64,000 nucleotides of DNA from Sporosarcina ureae (GCF_002101375.1 NZ_CP015207.1:2372001-2436000), one strand, 5' to 3'; positions 29,098 to 39,217 are shown, counted from the stretch's first letter. The notes: a model not told the origin generated them from the letters alone. Translations and numbers: made by a program.

Positions 29098-29941
29098 GAC
29101 AATGTATGAGTCTGTACAACGAGCGCAACAATTGCTTCAAGCGCGCGATATGGACACGCATGCTGCTGAACTGGCTATGCGTTCTGTCACGGGAATGAGT
29201 CGGGCTCATTATGTAGCCAGTTTCCGTGAATCTATTTCGCGTGAAACGTATGAACAATACTGGTCAATCATCACGGAATTATTGACCGGTAAACCCATTC
29301 AATATATTCTCGGTGAAGAGTCTTTTTACGGCTATTTATTCGAGGTCAATGAACATGTCTTGATTCCACGTCCTGAAACGGAAGAACTCGTCCACTATGC
29401 ATTACAACGAGCGAATCAATTATTCGAGGACCGAGTTATACAAGTAGCGGATATTGGAACGGGGAGTGGAGCGATTGCTGTCGCGTTCAAAAAAGAACGA
29501 CCGACTGCAAACGTAACCGCCACTGATTTCAGTAAAAAGGCGCTAGAAGTCGCAAAACGCAATGCAAAGCGCAATGAAGCGGATGTAACCTTTATGCAAG
29601 GAGATATGGAAGAACCGTTGAAATCGCAAAAATGGGATATTATCCTATCCAATCCGCCATACATCGCAGAACATGAAAAATCTGTTATGTCGCCAACTGT
29701 TTACGATTTTGAACCGCAAACGGCATTGTTCGCTGAAGAAGACGGACTCTATTTTTATCGCAGACTAGCAGAGAATCTTTTGCCTTTGATGAATCGCCCT
29801 GCGCTCATTGGTTTCGAAATTGGCTATCAGCAAGGAGCTATCGTGCAAGGTTATTTGCAAAAATCCTTTCCGGAAGCGACTGTGGAAATCGTTCAGGATA
29901 TCAATAAAAAAGATCGAATGATATTTTGTGAGATTCGATGA
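29090..29941 (+). CDS. prmC: Release factor glutamine methyltransferase
   Basis: A 283-residue SAM-dependent methyltransferase that modifies the Gln of the release-factor GGQ loop. Motif I is [13 protein letters not shown], the catalytic NPPY is in [11 protein letters not shown], and [11 protein letters not shown] is the conserved pre-motif. ATG 29090 lies inside prfA, implying coupled translation. Confidence 0.94.
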   Translation: MTETMYESVQRAQQLLQARDMDTHAAELAMRSVTGMSRAHYVASFRESISRETYEQYWSIITELLTGKPIQYILGEESFYGYLFEVNEHVLIPRPETEELVHYALQRANQLFEDRVIQVADIGTGSGAIAVAFKKERPTANVTATDFSKKALEVAKRNAKRNEADVTFMQGDMEEPLKSQKWDIILSNPPYIAEHEKSVMSPTVYDFEPQTALFAEEDGLYFYRRLAENLLPLMNRPALIGFEIGYQQGAIVQGYLQKSFPEATVEIVQDINKKDRMIFCEIR

Positions 29942-29981
29942 ATAAAATCTCCTCCTGCGGGACAAGATAGAGTGCAGGAGG
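29940..29981 (+). promoter_or_regulatory. Candidate sigma-F promoter overlapping an SD-sequestering hairpin, spoIIR
   Basis: CCTCCTGC (29951-29958) is perfectly complementary to GCAGGAGG (29974-29981), which contains the spoIIR Shine-Dalgarno, with a 15-nt loop. Between the arms, GAATA (29940-29944) and GGACAAGATA (29960-29969) are 15 bp apart and resemble the sigma-F -35 (GYATA) and -10 (GGNNANANTW) elements with one mismatch each. A sigma-F transcript would begin near 29976 and lack the 5' arm. Confidence 0.45.
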
Positions 29982-29988
29982 GGATGAC

Positions 29989-30555
29989 ATGTTACAAGAT
30001 TATCCGATTAACCAACAACCGACTCATACTTCGAAACTATTGGCGTTTATAGAATTTGTACTTATATTACTTACTATTCAAGCGGTGTTACTTGTATTCG
30101 GTCAGCAGGCAGCTACAGGTGAAGCGACGCAATTTCGCGTTCTCGCAAACTCTAATACGGTAGCAGATCAACAAGTGAAACGAAATGTACAAGAGAAAAT
30201 TGCACCATTACTTGAGCAGGCGATCAATCAATCTACGAACATGCAGCAAATCAATGATAAACTTCAAATATTAGAGCCGACGCTTCTTGAAATCGCAAAA
30301 GCAGAAGGGAACGGCGCGCACGTAACGCTCGAGCGCAGTGCCGCAGTGATTCCACCAAAACGAGTAGGGTATTTTATTCAGCCTCAAGATGTTTACGATG
30401 CATATGTCGTGAAAATCGGTGCGGGTCGTGGGGATAATTGGTGGTGTTCATTGTTTCCGAATGTTTGCTTCCCGGAAGAAGCTACAGTGAATGAAACAGA
30501 AGAAGAAGCTGTTACATTCTTCATTTGGGAGTGGATAAAGTCACTGTTCGAATGA
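29989..30555 (+). CDS. spoIIR: Stage II sporulation protein R
   Basis: A 188-residue secreted signalling protein made in the forespore that triggers SpoIIGA processing of pro-sigma-E in the mother cell. A single N-terminal hydrophobic segment (about residues 18-40) serves as signal or anchor. The conserved QFRVLANSN, VVKIGAGRGDNWWCSLFPN and CFPEEA follow. GGAGGGG precedes ATG 29989. It lies downstream of prmC, as in Bacillus. Confidence 0.93.
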   Translation: MLQDYPINQQPTHTSKLLAFIEFVLILLTIQAVLLVFGQQAATGEATQFRVLANSNTVADQQVKRNVQEKIAPLLEQAINQSTNMQQINDKLQILEPTLLEIAKAEGNGAHVTLERSAAVIPPKRVGYFIQPQDVYDAYVVKIGAGRGDNWWCSLFPNVCFPEEATVNETEEEAVTFFIWEWIKSLFE

Positions 30556-30615
30556 AACTATTCACATTTATTGTGGATAAGATCGATAAAATGTGTATAA
30601 AAAGGGGTTGAGCAA

Positions 30616-31647
30616 GTGGACACTACACAAACAATAGTGGATAACCTAGTGGATAACGATAGAATCTATGAACAGGCTGTGGATATCCTGAATTCTGGGG
30701 GGATAGTTGCCTTCCCGACTGAAACAGTTTACGGTTTAGGAGCCATTGCGACAAATGAGCAAGCAGTACAGCGGATTTTCGAAGCAAAAGGAAGACCATC
30801 AGATAATCCGCTGATCGTACATATTGGGAAGCAGTCAGACGTAGAAAAATACGCAACTGATATTCCCGAAATTGCAGGTATATTAATGAAAGCATGTTGG
30901 CCGGGACCATTGACGTTAATTATGAAGAAAAAGCCTGGAGTCATTGCAGATGTAGTGACGGCGGGACTTAGTACGGTAGCCATCCGCATGCCTGACCACC
31001 CGATAGCATTGGCATTATTGCGCAAGCTGGATCAGCCGTTAGCGGCACCAAGTGCAAATCGTAGCGGAAAGCCAAGCCCTACGGAAGCGGATCATGTCTA
31101 TCACGATTTAATCGGAAGAGTTCCGCTGATTTTGGATGGTGGAGAGACAGGGGTAGGCCTCGAATCGACCATTTTGGATATCACAGTTACACCGCCTGTC
31201 ATTTTGCGTCCGGGTGGCATTACGAAAGAGCAGCTGGAAGAATTGATTGGCACCGTCCATATGGCGAAGCTACCTACAGATCAAACGTCAACACCGCGCG
31301 CGCCGGGGATGAAATATGCCCATTATGCACCTGAAGCACCGCTATTTATCATCGAGCCGAATGCAGATTCTATTGCGCATGCGTTAGAGACTATTCATCT
31401 ACAAAATAAGCGAGTCGCGATCATTGGACCTGATGAGTTATACACAGAAAACGCGGATTGGTACTTTTCCACAGGTTCTATCAACAGTCGGGAAGCGATG
31501 GCATCGAGTCTCTACAAAGCGATTCGCCAATGCGATCACACAGAGGCAGATATAATCCTCGCCATTGAGACTGATCATTCGGGTATCGGTGCAGCGGTGA
31601 TGAACCGTCTCGATAAAGCTTCAGACGGCAAGCGTTTCACTGAATAA
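30616..31647 (+). CDS. ywlC: L-threonylcarbamoyladenylate synthase
   Basis: A 343-residue Sua5/TsaC protein that makes threonylcarbamoyl-AMP for t6A37 modification of ANN-decoding tRNAs. The N-terminal YrdC domain has GGIVAFPTETVYGLGA, KGRPSDNPL and ANRSGKPSPT. The Sua5 C-terminal domain begins after APGMKYAHYAPEAPL (about residue 235). AAGGGGTTG precedes GTG 30616. Confidence 0.93.
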   Translation: MDTTQTIVDNLVDNDRIYEQAVDILNSGGIVAFPTETVYGLGAIATNEQAVQRIFEAKGRPSDNPLIVHIGKQSDVEKYATDIPEIAGILMKACWPGPLTLIMKKKPGVIADVVTAGLSTVAIRMPDHPIALALLRKLDQPLAAPSANRSGKPSPTEADHVYHDLIGRVPLILDGGETGVGLESTILDITVTPPVILRPGGITKEQLEELIGTVHMAKLPTDQTSTPRAPGMKYAHYAPEAPLFIIEPNADSIAHALETIHLQNKRVAIIGPDELYTENADWYFSTGSINSREAMASSLYKAIRQCDHTEADIILAIETDHSGIGAAVMNRLDKASDGKRFTE

Positions 31648-31665
31648 CATTTCACTAATGATGAA

Positions 31666-31728
31666 TAGCTCCCTTTAGCACCCGCATAAGATAAGTAGAT
31701 GCGAGACTTGCGAGGGGGCTACTTTTTT
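31666..31728 (+). terminator. ywlC terminator hairpin that contains the mntP ribosome site
   Basis: TAGCTCCCT (31666-31674) pairs with AGGGGGCTA (31713-31721), with an inner stem CGCAT/ATGCG, followed by T6 (31723-31728). The 3' arm carries GAGGGGG, the only plausible Shine-Dalgarno for mntP, whose TTG start (31727) falls at the end of the T run. It could be a terminator that also masks translation, or the expression platform of a regulatory leader. Confidence 0.6.
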
Positions 31729-32230
31729 GATAGAAATCATAGCGGCTATCGTTACAACGATCGATATCCTAATCGTCTATACATTACTCCGATTGCGGCG
31801 AGGTCGATTGATGATCATGCTGTGGACTACTATACTGAATGTCTTGCTGCCACTTATCGGTTTCTACGCAGGGGAATGGGTGATGATCTATTTTGTAGGA
31901 TGGGGTCATGCGCTCTCAAGTGTACTCTTGTCACTCATAGGTCTTCACATTTTACTCTCGGACAGTGAACAGCCGTCAGTCGTTAATAAAATATCTCCAT
32001 TTTTCTTGGCGCTGATCGTCAGTATAGATGCATTCGGAGTAAGTGTGACATTCGGTATGATGCAGCTGAACAAATGGCTGTTTGTTTTGGCGTCCGGCTT
32101 CTTTTCTGTTCTATTTTCGGGCATCGCTTTATTGTACACAGGCCGTTTGCGTATAATTAATGGTACATTTATTCGACGATTGGCAGGTATTATATTCATA
32201 TGCATGGGTGTATTGTCCTTGTTTTTATAA
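31727..32230 (+). CDS. mntP: MntP/YtaF-like membrane protein (YwlD)
   Basis: A 167-residue protein with about six transmembrane segments, in the place of B. subtilis ywlD (mntP), a Mn2+ exporter. The second half has the SIDAFGVSVTFGMMQL motif, matching the MDAFSVxxxxG repeat of MntP. In the first repeat the motif is degraded (TTIDILIVYTLLRLR). The start is TTG 31727 with GAGGGGG 8 bp upstream. Family assignment is probable; Mn export is inferred. Confidence 0.7.
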   Translation: MIEIIAAIVTTIDILIVYTLLRLRRGRLMIMLWTTILNVLLPLIGFYAGEWVMIYFVGWGHALSSVLLSLIGLHILLSDSEQPSVVNKISPFFLALIVSIDAFGVSVTFGMMQLNKWLFVLASGFFSVLFSGIALLYTGRLRIINGTFIRRLAGIIFICMGVLSLFL

Positions 32231-32284
32231 AAAAGTGTTTCTTTTTTCTCATAAATCCGTTATTCTGTAAAGTAGGTGAAGAAA

Positions 32285-32731
32285 ATGAATATTTATTTTA
32301 TTTGTACAGGCAACACATGTAGAAGTCCTTTGGCAGAAGCATTAGTCAATCACGCCAATGTGCCAGGTATTACGGCGAAATCAGCAGGTATCCATGCGAT
32401 AGATGGCTTGCCGATTTCCAAGAACTCAGCACAGTTGTTGACGGAAGAAAAAATACCTTTCACTCCTTATTCTAATGAAGTTACGTCAGCTGATATGGAG
32501 TGGGCAGATATTGTTTTAACGATGACAGCAAACCATCGAGATATCCTACACAGTCGTTTTCCTGCAATGAAAGAAAAAGTGTTTACATTAAAAGAATACG
32601 CGGGGACAATGACGGATCTTGATGTACATGATCCATATGGTGGAGATTTGGAAACATACCGCACCACATTTTATGAGCTGACTAAACTCATTAACTCCGT
32701 CATCCGACAGCAAACGGAGGAGAACTTATGA
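32285..32731 (+). CDS. ywlE: Protein-arginine phosphatase (low-molecular-weight PTP family)
   Basis: A 148-residue LMW phosphatase. The catalytic P-loop is [16 protein letters not shown]; the Thr in GNTC is the residue that makes YwlE specific for phosphoarginine. The Asp of [12 protein letters not shown] is the general acid. It would reverse McsB arginine phosphorylation of CtsR and other proteins. AGGTGA before ATG 32285 is preferred to the GTG at 32276. It overlaps the following receptor gene by 4 bp (ATGA). Confidence 0.92.
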   Translation: MNIYFICTGNTCRSPLAEALVNHANVPGITAKSAGIHAIDGLPISKNSAQLLTEEKIPFTPYSNEVTSADMEWADIVLTMTANHRDILHSRFPAMKEKVFTLKEYAGTMTDLDVHDPYGGDLETYRTTFYELTKLINSVIRQQTEENL

Positions 32732-34020
32732 ATGAACCGAAAAAAGTAGGGCTACGGGCGAAACTCGTCTTATTTATTGTGATTCTGGCAGTCATCACGT
32801 ATACGACGAGTGCGGTATTCATTAACTGGGTCCAGCCAACATTCTTCCCGGATGTACGGCCATTCGTTTTTCAACTGCTTACATATGCGATGGGCATTAT
32901 GTGGTCAGGTATTTTAGCGGCCATGTTCAGTACTATTTTGACCAAGCCATTGCAACGTTTGGAAACTGCTGCTATGAAAGTGGCGGATGGGAAAATTGGT
33001 ACGGACATTCAACTGCCAAACTCATCGGATGAAATTCATTCCGTCTCCAAAGCTTTCCAGCAAGTGGTCGTCAATTTGCGCAACATTATCGAACAAATCG
33101 AATCCAACTTTCAAGCTACGGCTCAATCTGTCGATGAATTGACAAAGGAGACGAGCGTAGCGTCCGGCCAATCCGATGCCATTGCACGTACTATTGGAGA
33201 AATTTCCGATGGCGCAGAAAACACGTCGGAGTCGATTCGGGAAACAGTCAATGCGATTGAAGACATTCGTCAACTCGCGGTGGAAGTCAATCATCGAGCG
33301 GGACAATCATCCGAGCAATCTAAAGTGATGTTAAAGGAATTACACGCGACAACAGAAATCTTCCAATCGGTATTAGCGGGAATTCATCAAATGAGCAGCC
33401 AAAGCGAGCATTCATTGGAAACGATACAAGTACTAGATGAAAATGCACATAAAATCGGTGAAATCGTGGAACTTGTCGGCAACATCGCGGGGCAGACAAA
33501 CCTTCTGGCGCTTAATGCTTCTATAGAGGCGGCGCGAGCGGGAGAGCATGGTAAAGGCTTCGCTGTCGTGGCGGAAGAAGTCCGTAATTTAGCGGATGAA
33601 AGTGCCAAGGCCGTCCAGATGATTTCTGGACTTGTTCAAACGATTCAATCAGACGTCAAACAAGTCGTAGCTGAAATGAAGCAACAAGTGGAAACGGCAT
33701 CCACTGAGGCCAAACGTGCGACGAAAACAAATGGAAACGTTGAAACGATGACCGCCACCATTCAGACAATGGCACTTTATGTAGAAGAAATCAGCCAAAT
33801 CGTCGGCAATCAAATGCAGACGATCGAGCATACGGCTAAGCAGTCGATGGAAGTAGCGACGATTGCAGAACATACTTCCGCGGGAGCAGAAGAAGTTCGT
33901 GCGGCCACTGAAGAGCAGGTGGCGTCGATAGATCAAACCAAGAACAAGGCGTTGGAGCTGAAGGAGCAATCGGAAGAATTGTATAAAGTGATCCGGAAGT
34001 TCGACCGAACGCCAATGTAA
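32728..34020 (+). CDS. Methyl-accepting chemotaxis protein
   Basis: A 430-residue receptor. It has two N-terminal transmembrane helices (about residues 12-30 and 45-68) with almost no extracellular loop. A HAMP region ([20 protein letters not shown]) and a long MCP signalling coiled coil follow, with the hairpin tip [21 protein letters not shown]. With no sensor domain it may sense at the membrane or cytoplasm. Translational coupling to ywlE is unusual compared with B. subtilis. Confidence 0.92.
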   Translation: MNEPKKVGLRAKLVLFIVILAVITYTTSAVFINWVQPTFFPDVRPFVFQLLTYAMGIMWSGILAAMFSTILTKPLQRLETAAMKVADGKIGTDIQLPNSSDEIHSVSKAFQQVVVNLRNIIEQIESNFQATAQSVDELTKETSVASGQSDAIARTIGEISDGAENTSESIRETVNAIEDIRQLAVEVNHRAGQSSEQSKVMLKELHATTEIFQSVLAGIHQMSSQSEHSLETIQVLDENAHKIGEIVELVGNIAGQTNLLALNASIEAARAGEHGKGFAVVAEEVRNLADESAKAVQMISGLVQTIQSDVKQVVAEMKQQVETASTEAKRATKTNGNVETMTATIQTMALYVEEISQIVGNQMQTIEHTAKQSMEVATIAEHTSAGAEEVRAATEEQVASIDQTKNKALELKEQSEELYKVIRKFDRTPM

Positions 34021-34025
34021 TACGT

Positions 34026-34068
34026 AATGACGATTCTGAGGTGTTTCACGCTCTGGATCGTTTTTTTT
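34026..34068 (+). terminator. Terminator after the chemoreceptor gene
   Basis: ACGATTCTGAG and CTCTGGATCGT pair imperfectly (bulges) and are followed by T8. Confidence 0.7.
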
Positions 34069-34395
34069 ATTTGTGGAGCGGGTGAAAGCATGTTTCTAGT
34101 TAGAGGAAGTTGTTTTGCTGGCGGTAGGCGTTGTCGTGGAGTATCTTTTTAGAACCACAAGCCAAATAAATACTTTACAGTAGTGCAGGTCCCAAAGGTG
34201 AAACATTCTGAATCGAATGCCCAATCTTCATCTTGCAACGACGAAAAAACGACTTCTTACAGCTCAAACACGTACAATCATTTCGTTTTATTCATATAAC
34301 ATTCGTCTTTATGACAAAACTTCAACGTTTCAAAATGATAATTTCAAAAATAGTACAGTAAAACCGATGATTTTTTTATTGAACAATGATAGAAT
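34069..34395 (+). promoter_or_regulatory. Non-coding gap with extended -10 promoter for rpiB-ywlG-glyA
   Basis: Most of this gap is AT-rich and shows no gene. One 63-codon open frame (34217-34408) has no ribosome site and no recognisable content. At the right end TGATAGAAT (34387-34395) is an extended -10 sequence about 35 bp before the rpiB start; the matching -35 is weak. Confidence 0.45.
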
Positions 34396-34429
34396 AAGCG
34401 ATAAGTAAAAATAGAAATGAGGGTGCGCA

Positions 34430-34870
34430 GTGAAAGTTGCAATTTCTTCAGACCACGGAGGCAACAATCTCCGAAAAGAGATCACCAATCTATTAACCGA
34501 ACTCGACATAGAATATATCGACTACGGACCGGATGCCGACACTTCCGTCGACTATCCAGACTATGCAGTACCAGTAGCGAATGACGTCGTAGCGGGGAAA
34601 GTAGACCGCGGAATCTTGATTTGTGGCACAGGAATCGGCATGTCCATTTCCGCCAATAAAATCAAAGGCATCCGTTGCGCGCTCGTTCATGATGTATTTA
34701 GCGCAAAAGCAACACGCGGACATAATGATTCCAACATGTTAGCAATGGGAGAACGCGTAATTGGACCAGGGCTAGCGCGAGAAATCGTTAGTACTTGGCT
34801 TGAGACAGAATTTGAAGGCGGCCGTCACGAGCGTCGTATAAATAAAATGATGGAGCTTGAAAAGAACTAA
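34430..34870 (+). CDS. rpiB: Ribose-5-phosphate isomerase B
   Basis: A 146-residue RpiB interconverting ribose-5-phosphate and ribulose-5-phosphate. VAISSDHGG, the catalytic Cys region GILICGTGIGMSISANK, the HDVFSAKATRGHNDSNMLA segment and RHERRI phosphate-binding residues are intact. A GAGGGTGCG site precedes GTG 34430. Confidence 0.95.
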   Translation: MKVAISSDHGGNNLRKEITNLLTELDIEYIDYGPDADTSVDYPDYAVPVANDVVAGKVDRGILICGTGIGMSISANKIKGIRCALVHDVFSAKATRGHNDSNMLAMGERVIGPGLAREIVSTWLETEFEGGRHERRINKMMELEKN

Positions 34871-34888
34871 AGAAAGCAGGTGGAACAA

Positions 34889-35434
34889 GTGGATGCCATT
34901 CAATTATGGAAACTGCAGCTAGAACAAGCATTGACCGAATTTGCGGAACAAGCACCACCTGCCGAGGAGACGATTTTCGTTGTCGGCTGTTCTACTTCTG
35001 AAGTAGCAGGTGCACGCATCGGTACGAATGGTGCCCTGGAAATAGGAGAAGCCTTATTCGCGCCGCTTCAAGCGTTTGCGGATAAACACCATGTACATTT
35101 AGCTTTCCAAGGCTGTGAGCATATCAACCGTGCCATTACATTGGAGCGCAAGACGGCGCAGCAATTTCATCTGGAATCTGTATCCGTCGTACCCGTTTTT
35201 AAAGCGGGTGGCTCGATGTCTACCTATGCGTACAAACAATTCAGCGATCCTGTCGTAGTAGAATCAGTGCAAGCGAATGCCGGCATCGACATCGGACAAA
35301 CGTTAATTGGCATGCAAATGAAGCCGGTTGTCGTACCGATCCGTACGTCGATTAATAAAATCGGTGAAGCTGTCATCACGCTTGCGACAACTCGTCCAAA
35401 ATTAATTGGCGGAAGTCGTGCGAAATACGAATAA
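34889..35434 (+). CDS. ywlG: UPF0340/TIGR01440 family protein YwlG
   Basis: A 181-residue protein conserved next to rpiB and glyA in Bacillales. Diagnostic stretches include FVVGCSTSEVAGARIG, FQGCEHINRA and GIDIGQTLIGMQMKPVVVP. Function is unknown. GTG 34889 is chosen because AGGTGG is suitably spaced; GTG 34880 overlaps the ribosome site. Confidence 0.88.
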   Translation: MDAIQLWKLQLEQALTEFAEQAPPAEETIFVVGCSTSEVAGARIGTNGALEIGEALFAPLQAFADKHHVHLAFQGCEHINRAITLERKTAQQFHLESVSVVPVFKAGGSMSTYAYKQFSDPVVVESVQANAGIDIGQTLIGMQMKPVVVPIRTSINKIGEAVITLATTRPKLIGGSRAKYE

Positions 35435-35490
35435 ACCGTGTACAATACAAGAAAATATAAAACTATCAGAAAAAAAGGGGATACTATCCA

Positions 35491-36744
35491 ATGGACTTAA
35501 GCAATGTACAACACAATGATGCAGCAGTTTATGAAGCAATCATGGCTGAAAAGAACCGCCAAAACTCGAACATCGAATTAATCGCATCTGAAAACTTCGT
35601 AACAGAAGCAGTAATGGAAGCACAAGGATCATACTTGACGAATAAATATGCTGAAGGATATCCAGGCAAGCGTTACTACGGTGGATGTGAGCACGTAGAC
35701 GTAGTCGAAAACATCGCACGCGATCGCGTAAAAGAAATTTTCGGCGCGGCATATGCAAACGTGCAGCCACACTCCGGTGCTCAAGCAAACATGGCAGTTT
35801 ACTTCACAGCACTTGAGCCGGGCGACACAGTTCTTGGGATGAACCTTTCTCACGGCGGCCACTTAACACACGGTTCACCAGTTAACTTCTCCGGAAAGCT
35901 TTATAATTTCGTAGATTACGGTGTAACAAAAGAAGAAGAAGTGATCGACTATGAAGACGTTCGTCAAAAAGCGCTTGAGCACAAGCCGAAAATGATCGTT
36001 GCAGGTGCAAGTGCATATCCACGCGCAATCGACTTCGCGAAATTCCGTGAAATTGCGGATGAAGTCGGCGCATATTTGATGGTAGATATGGCGCACATCG
36101 CGGGACTAGTCGCAGTAGGTGAGCATCAAAACCCAGTACCACACGCGCACTTCGTGACATCCACAACGCATAAAACATTGCGTGGACCACGTGGCGGGAT
36201 CATTCTATTAAATGAAGAAACAGCTGAAGAATTTGGCAAGAAAATCGACAAAACAGTATTCCCAGGCGTTCAAGGTGGTCCTTTGATGCACGTAATTGCT
36301 GCAAAAGCGGTAGCGTTCAAAGAAGTATTGGATCCTTCATTCAAAGAATATGCACAACAAGTAAAGAAAAACGCTGTAGCATTGGCTGAAAAACTACAAT
36401 CAGAAGGTATCGACGTCGTTTCTGGCGGAACAGACAACCACATTGTACTAGTGAAGCTGAAATCACTTGAACTAACAGGTAAAGTAGCAGAGCACGTACT
36501 GGACGAAATCGGTATCACAGTAAATAAAAACACAGTACCATTCGATACAGAAGGACCATTCATCACTTCTGGTATCCGCATCGGTACACCGGCTGTTACA
36601 ACTCGTGGTTTCGTAGAAGAAGATATGGTGGAAGTGGGACGCATCATCGCAACATTATTAAAAAACCATGAAGACCCGTCAGCAAAAGACGAAGCACGCA
36701 AAGCCGTTACAGCTCTAACAGATCAGCATCCTCTATATAAGTAA
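35491..36744 (+). CDS. glyA: Serine hydroxymethyltransferase
   Basis: A 417-residue PLP enzyme converting serine and tetrahydrofolate to glycine and methylene-THF. The cofactor lysine is in [44 protein letters not shown] and [11 protein letters not shown] are conserved. An AAAGGGG site precedes ATG 35491. It ends with a terminator immediately before repeat array A3. Confidence 0.96.
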   Translation: MDLSNVQHNDAAVYEAIMAEKNRQNSNIELIASENFVTEAVMEAQGSYLTNKYAEGYPGKRYYGGCEHVDVVENIARDRVKEIFGAAYANVQPHSGAQANMAVYFTALEPGDTVLGMNLSHGGHLTHGSPVNFSGKLYNFVDYGVTKEEEVIDYEDVRQKALEHKPKMIVAGASAYPRAIDFAKFREIADEVGAYLMVDMAHIAGLVAVGEHQNPVPHAHFVTSTTHKTLRGPRGGIILLNEETAEEFGKKIDKTVFPGVQGGPLMHVIAAKAVAFKEVLDPSFKEYAQQVKKNAVALAEKLQSEGIDVVSGGTDNHIVLVKLKSLELTGKVAEHVLDEIGITVNKNTVPFDTEGPFITSGIRIGTPAVTTRGFVEEDMVEVGRIIATLLKNHEDPSAKDEARKAVTALTDQHPLYK

Positions 36745-36751
36745 GAAAACT

Positions 36752-36783
36752 AGCGCCTTGACCTTGTGTCGGGCGCTTTTTTA
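36752..36783 (+). terminator. Terminator of glyA
   Basis: AGCGCCTTGAC and GTCGGGCGCT pair with one irregularity and are followed by T6, just after the glyA stop. Confidence 0.88.
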
Positions 36784-36800
36784 TGTGGTGGGCGAGTGTT

Positions 36801-37312
36801 TATGAGCGGAAGTTTGGTGTTATAGAGCGGATCGGCCGGCTGATAGAGCGCTCAAGCGGGAAGATAGAGCGAATCCGCCGGCCAATAGAGCGCTTGAGTG
36901 GGAAGATAGAGCGGATCGGCCGGCTGATAGAGCGGTTAAGTGGGAGGATAGAGCGGATCCGCCGGCCAATAGAGCGCTTAAGTGGGAAGATAGAGCGGAT
37001 CGGCCGGCCAATAGAGCGCTCAAGCGTGAAGATAGAGCGGATCGGCCGGCTGATAGAGCGCTCAAGCGTGAAGATAGAGCGGCTCAGCCAGCTGATAGAG
37101 CGCTTAAGTGGGAAGATAGAGCGGATCGGCCGGCCAATAGAGCGCTCGAGTGTGAAGATAGAGCAGATCGGCCGGCTGATAGAGCGCTTAAGTGTGAAGA
37201 TAGAGCGGATCGGCCGGCCAATAGAGCGCTTGAGTGGGAAGATAGAGCGGTCAGCCCAGCTAATAGAGCGCTCAAGCATGAAGATAGAGCGGATCCACCA
37301 GCCAATAGAGCG
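36801..37312 (-). repeat. Array A3: 21-bp phased tandem repeat, core in opposite orientation
   Basis: On the plus strand the unit begins ATAGAGCG, the reverse complement of the CGCTCTAT core of the other arrays. Units alternate ATAGAGCGGATCGGCCGGC.. and ATAGAGCGCTCAAGCGGG.., each 21 bp. Cores run from 36822 to 37305, exactly 23 x 21 bp apart, with a degenerate first unit at 36801. The array fills the glyA-upp gap. Plus-strand translation gives IER heptads for 187 codons, but the only start is a codon inside the terminator T tract with no ribosome site. Confidence 0.95.
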
Positions 37313-37413
37313 CTCCCAAAAGAAATATGATTCTTCACAAGATTAAATGTCCACCCCGCTTTATTTTCATTATGACAAATCACACAAGTTCACTGCGCCT
37401 GCCGCTTGATTTC

Positions 37414-37422
37414 TGTTATAAT
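37414..37422 (+). promoter_or_regulatory. Extended -10 promoter of upp
   Basis: TGTTATAAT is a perfect extended -10 (TGN plus TATAAT) about 32 bp before ATG 37454. No good -35 is seen 17 bp upstream. Confidence 0.6.
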
Positions 37423-37453
37423 GTACAAGATATTCCGAAAAGGAGCGATACCA

Positions 37454-38083
37454 ATGGGAAAAGTACATGTATTTGATCATCCATTAATTCAGCACAAATT
37501 GACGTTTATACGAAAGGCCGATACAGGAACGAAAGAATTCCGCGAGCTTGTGAACGAATTAGCCACACTTATGGCTTTCGAAATCACACGTGATCTTCCG
37601 ACGCAGGAAATCACGATTCAGACACCTGTCTGCGAAGCTAAATCTCGTATCTTGGCAGGGAAGAAATTAGGGATTGTTCCGATTTTACGTGCGGGAATCG
37701 GCATGGTAGACGGGATTATCGATTTAATTCCGGCTGCAAAAGTAGGACATGTTGGATTATTCCGCGACCCAGAAACGTTAAAGCCTGTTGAATACTTTGT
37801 AAAATTGCCTTCTGACGTGGCTGAGCGCGAATTCATCGTAGTGGATCCGATGCTTGCGACAGGGGGAACTGCAGTTGAAGCCATCAATTCAATGAAAAAG
37901 CGTGGCGCGGTTAACATTAAATTTATGTGTCTAGTTGCAGCTCCTGAAGGCGTCGAAGTTCTGACGAAAGCACATCCTGATGTGGACGTGTATATCGCGG
38001 CGCTAGACGAAAAGTTGGACGAACACGGCTATATCGTCCCTGGACTAGGTGACGCGGGTGACCGTTTATTCGGCACGAAATAA
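37454..38083 (+). CDS. upp: Uracil phosphoribosyltransferase
   Basis: A 209-residue enzyme making UMP from uracil and PRPP. The PRPP-binding loop is [16 protein letters not shown], and the uracil site [18 protein letters not shown] is at the C-terminus. [14 protein letters not shown] is also conserved. AAAAGGAG selects ATG 37454 over an upstream in-frame ATG that overlaps the promoter. It is followed by mnaA after 15 bp. Confidence 0.96.
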   Translation: MGKVHVFDHPLIQHKLTFIRKADTGTKEFRELVNELATLMAFEITRDLPTQEITIQTPVCEAKSRILAGKKLGIVPILRAGIGMVDGIIDLIPAAKVGHVGLFRDPETLKPVEYFVKLPSDVAEREFIVVDPMLATGGTAVEAINSMKKRGAVNIKFMCLVAAPEGVEVLTKAHPDVDVYIAALDEKLDEHGYIVPGLGDAGDRLFGTK

Positions 38084-38098
38084 TGGAGGGATCATTCA

Positions 38099-39217
38099 TT
38101 GACTAAGAAATGGAAAGTGATGACGATTTTCGGTACGAGACCGGAAGCTATCAAAATGGCGCCGCTTGTTCTTGAATTGGAAAAGCACCCGGATGAAATC
38201 GAATCCATCGTCACAGTCACTGCCCAGCATCGTCAAATGCTGGATCAGGTGCTGGAAACATTTAAAATCACACCAGACTATGATTTGAATATCATGAAAG
38301 AACGCCAAACGCTCATCGATGTGGCAACACGTGGCCTAGAAGGTTTGGACAAAGTAATGAAAGAAGCGCAACCGGATATCGTGCTCGTCCACGGTGATAC
38401 ATCGACGACATTTATCGGCAGTCTCGCTGCGTTCTATAATCAAATTTCAGTAGGTCACGTTGAAGCGGGGTTGCGTACATGGAATAAATATTCGCCGTAC
38501 CCTGAAGAAATGAACCGTCAATTGACAGGCGTGATTGCCGATCTACATTTCTCACCGACTGAGAAATCAGCACAAAATCTGATCGATGAAGGTAAAAACA
38601 AAGATCGCATCTACGTCACAGGCAACACGGCTATTGACGCATTGCAAACAACGGTAGATCCGGATTATCATCACCCGATTTTTGATCAGCTGGGAGACGA
38701 CCGGTTAGTGCTATTGACTGCACATCGACGTGAAAACCTCGGTGAACCAATGCGCAATATGTTCCGTGCAATCAATCGCTTGCTCGACAAACACGATGAC
38801 ATCCAAGTGATCTATCCAGTACACATGAATCCGGCTGTTCGTGAAGTGGCGGATGAATTGTTAGGCGACAACGACCGCATTCATCTAATCGAGCCGCTAG
38901 AAGTACTCGACTTTCACAACTTCGCAGCGCGTTCGCACATTATCCTCACAGACTCAGGCGGTATCCAAGAAGAAGCACCATCGCTTGGAAAACCTGTTAT
39001 TGTTCTGCGAGACACAACCGAACGCCCAGAAGGTATTGATGCAGGAACACTGCGCCTGGCGGGAACAGAAGAAGAAAACATCTTCCAACTTTCCGACGCG
39101 CTGCTATCCGACGATGCGGAGTACGAAAAAATGTCCAAGGCTCATAACCCATACGGTGATGGCCATGCATCTGCACGAATAGTAGAGTCGCTACTCAAAT
39201 ATTTATCTTCATTATAA
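38099..39217 (+). CDS. mnaA: UDP-N-acetylglucosamine 2-epimerase (non-hydrolysing)
   Basis: A 372-residue epimerase giving UDP-ManNAc for teichoic-acid linkage units. FGTRPEAIKMAPLV, VLVHGDTSTTF, HVEAGLRTW, PEEMNRQLT, LTAHRRENLGEPM and LTDSGGIQEEAPSLGKPVIVL-type motifs are all visible. TTG 38099 follows a GGAGGG site. It sits downstream of upp and upstream of the atp operon, as in B. subtilis. Confidence 0.95.
   Translation: MTKKWKVMTIFGTRPEAIKMAPLVLELEKHPDEIESIVTVTAQHRQMLDQVLETFKITPDYDLNIMKERQTLIDVATRGLEGLDKVMKEAQPDIVLVHGDTSTTFIGSLAAFYNQISVGHVEAGLRTWNKYSPYPEEMNRQLTGVIADLHFSPTEKSAQNLIDEGKNKDRIYVTGNTAIDALQTTVDPDYHHPIFDQLGDDRLVLLTAHRRENLGEPMRNMFRAINRLLDKHDDIQVIYPVHMNPAVREVADELLGDNDRIHLIEPLEVLDFHNFAARSHIILTDSGGIQEEAPSLGKPVIVLRDTTERPEGIDAGTLRLAGTEEENIFQLSDALLSDDAEYEKMSKAHNPYGDGHASARIVESLLKYLSSL

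Noticed and set aside
31660-31730. yybP-ykoY manganese riboswitch before mntP
   Set aside because: The conserved sequence of that class was not found by eye; only a terminator-like hairpin is certain.
34217-34408. 63-codon ORF before rpiB
   Set aside because: It lies in AT-rich promoter DNA, has no ribosome site, and overlaps the extended -10 sequence.
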